From Sediminibacterium ginsengisoli (lineage in GTDB: Bacteria > Bacteroidota > Bacteroidia > Chitinophagales > Chitinophagaceae), in assembly GCA_945860335.1 (NCBI GenBank), contig CAMAQW010000135.1, positions 1-5,106 of the forward strand: a stretch of DNA of 5,106 nucleotides, given 5' to 3'. The position numbers and the translations under genes were made by a program. Of this stretch, positions 1 through 5,106 are shown piece after piece. Position 1 is the first letter of the stretch; each line of letters opens with the position of its first letter. The notes below the pieces were generated by a model, which had not been told where the DNA came from, did no database searches, and saw only the letters and a program-made list of their open reading frames with translations.

Positions 1-2922
1 GAAGTGGTGGTGATTGGATACCAAACCGTAAAGCGCAAAAACGTATTAGCTTCTATCGCTAGTGTTAGTGCAAAAGATCTAAAAGATATTCCAGTTAACT
101 CTGCTGCCGAAGCCTTAAATGGTCGTTTAGCAGGTGTTACGGCTTCAACTGCCGAAGGTTCTCCAGATGCTGATGTTAGAGTTAGAGTAAGAGGTGGTAT
201 GTCAATTACTGGTGACAACTCTCCTTTATATATTGTGGATGGTGTTCAGGTAGAAAACGGATTATCAGCTATTGCACCACAAAATATTCAAACCATCGAC
301 GTTTTAAAAGACGCTGCTGCTACTGCCATTTATGGTGCTCGTGGTGCCAATGGTGTAATTGTTATTACAACCAAGCGTGGTAAGCCTGGTAAACTGCAAG
401 TAAGTTACAATGGCTTTGTTGGCGTAAAGCAACTCGCAAGAAAGTTAGGTGTTTTAACGCCTGCCGATTATGTGTTGTATCAATCAGAAAGATCTAGAGG
501 ATCAAGTACCGATAGCTTAAATTTTGTCAAAAACTTTGGCACTACTTGGGATACCTTAAAAAATTACAACAATGTGGGTGTTGTTGATTGGCAAGACGAA
601 GTAATGGGTCGCACTGGTGTAGCACAAACACATAATATTACTGCCTCTGGTGGTGTAAATAAACTAACCTATAATTTTGGGTATACTCGAAATGATGATA
701 AAGCGGTTATTAGAAATTCTACTTACAAAAGAGACTTATTAAATTTAAGTGCTGATTATAAATTTAGTAATAAATTAAAAGTTGCCTTAACAACCCGTTA
801 CACACAAACCGAAGTAAATGGCGCTGGTGTATCTTCTGAACAAGGCTCTTCTTTTTCTAGACTTCGTAATGCTGTAAAGTACAGACCTTTCTTATCTAGC
901 AATCAAGATTTAGATGATCCAGATCCTTTAGCGGATCCAAACGTTGGTAACGGTCTTAACTTGATCAACCCAATTACACTTGCTGATGCTGAATATAGAA
1001 GAAAGTCAACAACTGTTGGAAACATTGCTTTAAGTGTAACCTACAATATTGCTAAAAATTTAACTTTCAAATCTACTGTAGGTGTAGATCAGTTTAAATT
1101 AGTGGATAGACAGTTTAGTGATTCTATCACACCATATTCTGTTATATCAGGTTCAAGAAAGCCAATTGCGCAGCTTGATACTGCTATTCGTAAAACAATT
1201 ACAAATTCTAACGTATTAACCTATTCGATTAATAAGTATAAAGGCAAACATGATTTTGACTTTTTAATTGGGCAAGAAACCTACGATTATAGAACAGAGT
1301 CATATACGCAACTTGTTAGAGGGTTTGCAAATTTCACAACACCTGATAATGCGTTTGGTAATTTAGGTAGCGGACTTTCATTTACTGGATATCCTCGTGT
1401 TAACAAAACGAGATATACCAATATGTCATTTTTTAGCAGAATTAATTATGCTTTTCAAAATAAATATTACGTAACACTTAATGCAAGAGCAGATGGCGCT
1501 TCAAAATTTGCGCCAGGTAAGCAGTGGGGTGTTTTCCCTTCAGGATCTGTTGCATGGAGAGCAAAAAATGAGAAATTTTTAAAAGATAACTCATTTATTT
1601 CTGATCTTAAATTTAGAGCGGGATATGGTAATGTAGGTAATAACCGTATCAACGACTATTTGTTTTTAACAACATTTAGAAATGATGGTGGTTTGTACTA
1701 CGGTATCAATAATCAAGCCATCAATGCTTATTACTCTGCGGGTCTTGTAAATGAGGCGCTTCAATGGGAGTCAAACGAGAGTAAGAATTTTGGTATGGAC
1801 CTAAGTGTTTTAAGAGACCGTATTACTTTGTCTGTGGATGTTTACAACAACCAAGCAAAAAATTTATTATTAAATGTGCCAATTGCATCTACCTATGGTT
1901 ATAGTTCGCAATTACAAAACATTGGTAAAACATCTAACAAAGGTGTAGAAGTTCAATTGGGTGCATTAATTACAAAGAAAAAAGATTTCACTTGGAATGC
2001 TAATTTCAACATTTCATTCAATACCAACCGTGTTGAGGCGCTTGGTCAAAACCAAAAATTATTTTTTCCAGCTGCTAGCTGGGGTGTATCTGGTCAACCC
2101 ACCGATTATATCGTAAGAATTGGGGATCCAGTGGGCGCCATGTGGGGTCTTGTGAATGACGGGTTTTATACTTTAAATGATTTCGAATACAATACAGCAA
2201 CTGGCGTTTATACGCTAAGACCCGGTGCAGTTAATGCCTCTGGCGTTATTGGTACTGTTCAGCCAGGTTCTATTAAATTCAAAGACTTGGATGGCGATGG
2301 TGTCATCAATATGGATAAGGATAGAACCATTATTGGTAATCCAACGCCTAAGTTTACGGGTGGTTTAGCACAACAGTTTACGTATAAAAGCTGGGACATG
2401 AGCTTGTTCTTAAACTTTAGCTATGGCAATGATATTTACAATGCCAATAAAGTTGAGTTCACCAATGGTTACACGGGTAATTCAAATATGCTAGACATTA
2501 TGGCCAATCGTTGGAAAGTAGTAACACCACAAGGTAAAACTGCTCAGTGGGTAACTTCTACTGGTCAGGTTATGGGTATTGCGCCTGGTGAGCTGCAGGC
2601 ATTAAATAAAAATGCAACTATTTGGCAGCCTATTAAATCGGCGGGTGCATTTTTCCCAAGTTCATGGGCTATCGAAGATGGATCATTTTTACGTGTAAAC
2701 AACTTAACAGTTGGGTACAGCTTGCCAGTTGACAAATTAATTAAAATGAAAATTTCTAAATTAAGATTTTATTTCACGGCAAACAATTTAGCTGTATTTA
2801 CAAAGTATACTGGATATGATCCGGAGGTTAGTGTACGTAATAGTCCACTCACACCTGGTCTAGATTATTCTGCGTATCCAAAAAGTCGCAGTTTCATTTT
2901 CGGAGTAAATGCTAACTTTTAA
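1..2922 (+). CDS. SusC/RagA-family TonB-dependent outer-membrane transporter, 5' end outside the window
   Basis: This is the energised outer-membrane channel of a SusCD nutrient importer, driven by TonB-ExbBD. Residue numbers count from the first codon of the window. Residues 1-7 (EVVVIGY) resemble the TonB box that follows the N-terminal carboxypeptidase-regulatory-like domain in SusC proteins. That domain and the signal peptide are missing upstream, so the GTG at position 4 is not a real start. The plug domain runs to about residue 127 and carries the SusC signature: PLYIVDGV ending at D80, then VLKDAAATAIYGARGANGVI and ITTKRG at 122-127. The rest is a 22-strand-type beta barrel. A Ca-loop-like stretch (D762, D764, D766) precedes RTIIGNPTPKFTGG, a common SusC motif. 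The C-terminus has FTKYTGYDPEV (933-943) and ends in an aromatic strand (F973), as the BAM complex expects. The full protein would be roughly 1,070-1,100 residues. The reading frame is intact and the substrate is unknown. The susD-like partner follows after 18 bases. Confidence 0.96.
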   Translation, partial: EVVVIGYQTVKRKNVLASIASVSAKDLKDIPVNSAAEALNGRLAGVTASTAEGSPDADVRVRVRGGMSITGDNSPLYIVDGVQVENGLSAIAPQNIQTIDVLKDAAATAIYGARGANGVIVITTKRGKPGKLQVSYNGFVGVKQLARKLGVLTPADYVLYQSERSRGSSTDSLNFVKNFGTTWDTLKNYNNVGVVDWQDEVMGRTGVAQTHNITASGGVNKLTYNFGYTRNDDKAVIRNSTYKRDLLNLSADYKFSNKLKVALTTRYTQTEVNGAGVSSEQGSSFSRLRNAVKYRPFLSSNQDLDDPDPLADPNVGNGLNLINPITLADAEYRRKSTTVGNIALSVTYNIAKNLTFKSTVGVDQFKLVDRQFSDSITPYSVISGSRKPIAQLDTAIRKTITNSNVLTYSINKYKGKHDFDFLIGQETYDYRTESYTQLVRGFANFTTPDNAFGNLGSGLSFTGYPRVNKTRYTNMSFFSRINYAFQNKYYVTLNARADGASKFAPGKQWGVFPSGSVAWRAKNEKFLKDNSFISDLKFRAGYGNVGNNRINDYLFLTTFRNDGGLYYGINNQAINAYYSAGLVNEALQWESNESKNFGMDLSVLRDRITLSVDVYNNQAKNLLLNVPIASTYGYSSQLQNIGKTSNKGVEVQLGALITKKKDFTWNANFNISFNTNRVEALGQNQKLFFPAASWGVSGQPTDYIVRIGDPVGAMWGLVNDGFYTLNDFEYNTATGVYTLRPGAVNASGVIGTVQPGSIKFKDLDGDGVINMDKDRTIIGNPTPKFTGGLAQQFTYKSWDMSLFLNFSYGNDIYNANKVEFTNGYTGNSNMLDIMANRWKVVTPQGKTAQWVTSTGQVMGIAPGELQALNKNATIWQPIKSAGAFFPSSWAIEDGSFLRVNNLTVGYSLPVDKLIKMKISKLRFYFTANNLAVFTKYTGYDPEVSVRNSPLTPGLDYSAYPKSRSFIFGVNANF

Positions 2923-2940
2923 TTTTATAACGCTACATAT
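2923..2940 (+). promoter_or_regulatory. Intercistronic translation-initiation region without Shine-Dalgarno
   Basis: The 18 bases between the susC-like stop codon and the susD-like ATG are AT-rich and contain no GGAG-type sequence. Weak or absent Shine-Dalgarno signals in A/T-rich leaders are typical of Bacteroidota. The short gap indicates co-transcription and possibly coupled translation. The ATG at 2941 is nevertheless well supported, because it gives an immediate lipoprotein signal peptide. Confidence 0.5.
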
Positions 2941-4764
2941 ATGAAAACGAAAAATTTATATAAATTAACGCTATCCGTTGCAGCAATTGTATTGTTGTCT
3001 TTTAATAGTTGCAATAAATTTTTAGATCAAAAACCTATTACAGATGTAAGTACCGAAGTGGTATTTAGTGATGTTCCTAGTGCACTTAAGGCACTAGCTG
3101 GTGTATATAGCAGAATGGTAGGGGATGCAGGATATGGTATCCGTGTAAGTCTTTATTATCCGCTTGATACAGATGAGGTGCAAGGTCCAACAGGCGCATC
3201 AGACAATGATCGTAGAGATATTGCACGTTATGCAGCAACACCTGGTAATGCTCAAATTACCAATCCATTTAACCAAATGTTTGCTGGTATTGAATATGCA
3301 AATATTTGTATCGCTAATATTCCTAAAATGGCGATGTATGCAAATGGAACAGATCAAGAAAAAAAGAAGCTACAAAGAATGTATGGAGAGGCCCTAACAC
3401 TAAGAGCACAGTTTTACACAGAAGCTATCAGAAACTGGGGCGATTTACCAGCGAATTTTGCACCAGCATCTACTTTGGCGACTAGTAATCCTTTTCCTAC
3501 CAGAACAAACAGAGATACTATTTATGATCGTTTGTTAGAGGATTTAAAATTGGCTGCTACACTTGTTCCTTGGAGAAATGAATTGTCTGCAATTGGAGAT
3601 GCTGCCGATGAAAGAATTACAAAAGGAACCGTTAAGGGACTTCGTGCAAGAGTTGCATTATACAGAGGTGGATTTTCACTTCGTCAAGATGGAGTTGTAA
3701 AACGCTCAACCAATTATTTAAAATACTATCAAATTGCTAGAGACGAAGCTGCCGAAGTGATGGCTTCCAATCAGCACAGTTTAAATCCAAGCTTTAGGGC
3801 ATTATGGAAAGATCAAGTAAATGCAAGAGCAGTAGCGGATCCTAATGGTGAACTCATGTTCCAAGCTAGTGGTATTGGCGGTGTTGGCGCAGGCGATACA
3901 AAACTTGCTTACTACAATGGTCCTACTGTAAATGGACTTGGTAACAAAAGTGTAAATATTTTACCTACTTATTTTTATGCGTTTGACTCTACCGATTTAA
4001 GACGTGATGTTACTTGTGCCATTTATAATGTTGCTGCCGATGGAAGCGCAAAAATTGGCCAAGCTATTACTGCTATTTGTGATGGTAAATACCGTAGAGA
4101 TTGGATTTCAAACCCAACGGTTTCTCCAACAAATGCAATCCAATACTTTAGTTTGAAATGGCAAATACTTCGTTACTCAGATGTAATGCTCATGTTTGCA
4201 GAAGCAGAAAACGAATTAAATGGACCTACTGCTGCTGCATATAATGCTGTAAATCAAGTAAGAAGAAGAGGTTTCGGACAATCTTTAACTACTGCAAATG
4301 CTGCAGTAGATTTACCTGCTGGTTTATCTAAGGCGGCTTTTTTTACAGCACTTGTTAAGGAACGTTCTTTAGAATTAGGTGGTGAAGGTGTTCGTAAATA
4401 TGATTTAATTAGATGGAATTTACTTGCATCTACTATCAATGATACAAAAGCAGCGTTATTGGCTATGTCAAATTTAGCTGCACCTTATAATACATTACCT
4501 ACTGCAATGTATTTTAGAACGGGAAGTACGAGTGATGATAATAGATTTGGTCCAACAGGTCTTTGGGCTAATTCGTTTTACAGAGCTGCGCCTACTGCCA
4601 CTCCAGCAGGTACAACACGTGTAGTTTGGTTAAGTGCTGCCATTAACACTACAGCACTTGCAAGATTTGCTACTGGATTTGTAACAGGCAAATCAGAATT
4701 ATTACCCATACCCCAACCTGCAAGAGATGCTAACCGCAATCTCACGCAGAACCCTGGTTATTAA
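2941..4764 (+). CDS. SusD/RagB-family surface nutrient-binding lipoprotein
   Basis: This is the surface lipoprotein that captures substrate and lids the adjacent SusC-like barrel. A lipoprotein signal peptide is clear: a basic N-terminus (K2, K4, K8), a hydrophobic core at about 9-21, and lipobox FNSC with the lipidated Cys at 24. It is followed by the family-typical NKFLDQKP. The helical SusD N-terminal region, which forms TPR-like repeats, includes NICIANIP (121-128), EALTLRAQFY (150-159), RNWGDLP (164-170) and KGLRARVALYRGG (232-244). The C-terminal RagB/SusD domain has W407-x-x-LRYSDVMLMFAEAENE (410-425), ERSLELGGEG (474-483), YDLIRWN (487-493) and the family ending ELLPIPQ...NLTQNPGY (586-607). 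At 607 residues it is somewhat longer than a typical SusD (about 500-550). The extra length includes a roughly 90-residue stretch between RWN and the end motif. The gene is complete and in frame, and forms an operon with the upstream transporter. No enzyme gene in the window identifies the ligand, which may be glycan, peptide or another oligomer. Confidence 0.97.
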   Translation: MKTKNLYKLTLSVAAIVLLSFNSCNKFLDQKPITDVSTEVVFSDVPSALKALAGVYSRMVGDAGYGIRVSLYYPLDTDEVQGPTGASDNDRRDIARYAATPGNAQITNPFNQMFAGIEYANICIANIPKMAMYANGTDQEKKKLQRMYGEALTLRAQFYTEAIRNWGDLPANFAPASTLATSNPFPTRTNRDTIYDRLLEDLKLAATLVPWRNELSAIGDAADERITKGTVKGLRARVALYRGGFSLRQDGVVKRSTNYLKYYQIARDEAAEVMASNQHSLNPSFRALWKDQVNARAVADPNGELMFQASGIGGVGAGDTKLAYYNGPTVNGLGNKSVNILPTYFYAFDSTDLRRDVTCAIYNVAADGSAKIGQAITAICDGKYRRDWISNPTVSPTNAIQYFSLKWQILRYSDVMLMFAEAENELNGPTAAAYNAVNQVRRRGFGQSLTTANAAVDLPAGLSKAAFFTALVKERSLELGGEGVRKYDLIRWNLLASTINDTKAALLAMSNLAAPYNTLPTAMYFRTGSTSDDNRFGPTGLWANSFYRAAPTATPAGTTRVVWLSAAINTTALARFATGFVTGKSELLPIPQPARDANRNLTQNPGY

Positions 4765-4784
4765 TATTTGATACCTTAGTAATT

Positions 4785-4815
4785 AAAAAGGCTACTCACG
4801 AGAGTAGCCTTTTTT
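4785..4815 (+). terminator. Rho-independent terminator after the susCD-like pair
   Basis: A perfect inverted repeat pairs GGCTACTC (4790-4797) with GAGTAGCC (4802-4809) around the four-base loop ACGA. The flanking A5 (4785-4789) and T5 (4810-4814) extend the stem to 13 pairs, and the right side gives a six-T tail (4810-4815). It starts about 20 bases after the SusD-like stop codon, so it should end the operon transcript. The A tract on the left arm could give weaker termination on the opposite strand too. Confidence 0.93.
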
Positions 4816-4870
4816 GTTGGCAAATAGATTTCTAATGCTTAATTTCAGTCACATAATAAATCAGTATTCA
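4816..4870 (+). promoter_or_regulatory. Leader and possible weak promoter for the DUF4440-like gene
   Basis: Because a strong terminator lies just upstream, the next gene probably needs its own promoter in these 55 bases. The best match I see to the Bacteroidota pattern (TTTG or TTG, about 20 bases, TAnnTTTG) is TTG at 4817-4819 and TAATTTCA at 4840-4847. The second element matches only four of its six fixed positions. If used, transcription would begin near 4854, downstream of the ATG at 4835, which would favour the start at 4871. No Shine-Dalgarno sequence is present. This is a weak candidate only. Confidence 0.22.
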
Positions 4871-5106
4871 ATGAAAAAGTGTCTCGTTTTATGTTTCGTA
4901 CTAATGATTGCTAATGCAGGCTTTTCTCAATCAAAAGAGTATACGCGCGTAGCTGAGGCAGTTGAAAAGCTTAAACTTGCCATGATAAGTGGGGTAAGAG
5001 AGGAGTTGGAATCTATTGTGGATGATAGTTTAAGTTATGGTCATTCTGGTGGAGCAGTAGAAGGGAAAGCTGAGTTTGTAGAAAAAATTGCTTCTGGTAA
5101 ATCAGA
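4871..5106 (+). CDS. Exported DUF4440 / NTF2-like (SnoaL-fold) family protein, 3' end outside the window
   Basis: The first 78 codons are visible and the gene continues past the window. Residues 1-20 form a Sec-type signal peptide: K2 K3, a hydrophobic core LVLCFVLMIANA at 5-16, and a GFSQ end before S21. There is no lipobox, so a periplasmic or secreted product is expected. After it comes a helix (about 22-50), then SLSYGHSGG (53-61) and GKAEFVEKIASGKS (65-78). This matches the start of DUF4440/NTF2-like proteins, where a helix is followed by a strand, a His-Ser-containing turn and a K-x-E-F helix. Members of this fold range from ketosteroid-isomerase-like enzymes to binding proteins of unknown role, so no reaction can be assigned. 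The start at 4871 is chosen because it puts the signal peptide at the N-terminus. An in-frame ATG at 4835 would add 12 residues (MLNFSHIINQYS) ahead of it. The gene lies beyond a terminator and is probably not part of the SusCD operon. Confidence 0.8.
   Translation, partial: MKKCLVLCFVLMIANAGFSQSKEYTRVAEAVEKLKLAMISGVREELESIVDDSLSYGHSGGAVEGKAEFVEKIASGKS

Noticed and set aside
4..6. GTG as a possible start codon for the SusC-like gene
   Set aside because: The frame is open to the first base of the window, and the sequence begins in the middle of the conserved EVVVIGY motif. SusC proteins need a signal peptide and an N-terminal domain that must lie upstream.
1467..1652. 61-codon open frame on the minus strand
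   Set aside because: It lies wholly inside the SusC-like gene, which shows strong family conservation on the + strand. It has no recognisable domain or start signal and is a shadow frame.
3359..3365. Run of seven A within the SusD-like gene, a possible slippage or frameshift site
   Set aside because: The reading frame continues intact through the run into conserved SusD motifs on both sides, and the run only encodes Lys-rich residues. Nothing suggests programmed frameshifting.
3164..3397. 77-codon + strand open frame in a different frame
   Set aside because: It is nested in the SusD-like coding sequence at conserved helical motifs. Its composition is rich in Met, Gln and Lys, and it resembles no family, so it is an out-of-frame shadow.
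4254..4439. 61-codon open frame on the minus strand
   Set aside because: It is antisense to the conserved C-terminal SusD domain (ERSLELGGEG, YDLIRWN) and has no independent support.
4763..4770. AATATTTG resembling the Bacteroidota -7 promoter element TAnnTTTG
   Set aside because: It overlaps the SusD stop codon, has no TTG-type element at the right distance upstream, and lies before a strong terminator that would end any transcript within about 40 bases.

Overview
The window looks like ordinary chromosomal DNA from a member of the phylum Bacteroidota (Bacteroidetes). The evidence is a SusC/SusD-type outer-membrane uptake pair, low-GC coding sequence, a Bacteroidota-style lipoprotein signal, and no Shine-Dalgarno sequence before any visible start. 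The wording of several motifs (GYQTVKRK at the start of the transporter, the long C-terminal end of the SusD protein) suggests the Chitinophagaceae/Sphingobacteriales side of the phylum. That placement rests on recalled family patterns and is tentative.

Layout, all on the + strand. Positions 1-2922 hold the 3' part (973 codons) of a SusC/RagA-family TonB-dependent transporter. The window opens exactly at the TonB-box-like EVVVIGY motif, so the signal peptide and the N-terminal carboxypeptidase-regulatory-like domain lie upstream. After an 18-base gap, 2941-4764 holds a complete SusD/RagB-family lipoprotein of 607 residues. A strong intrinsic terminator at 4785-4815 closes this operon. From 4871 to the window end is the 5' part (78 codons) of an exported small protein that resembles the DUF4440 / NTF2-like (SnoaL-type) fold. 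The intergenic stretch 4765-4870 (106 bases) holds the terminator and at most a weak promoter candidate.

SusC and SusD would work together: the surface lipoprotein captures a nutrient (commonly an oligosaccharide or peptide) and sits as a lid on the TonB-energised barrel that imports it. No glycoside hydrolase, peptidase, surface-glycan-binding protein or regulator is visible inside the window, so the substrate cannot be named. The DUF4440-like gene lies beyond the terminator and is probably a separate transcription unit.

I found no mobile element, CRISPR array, RNA gene or evident novel system. The observations in the hunt section are modest.
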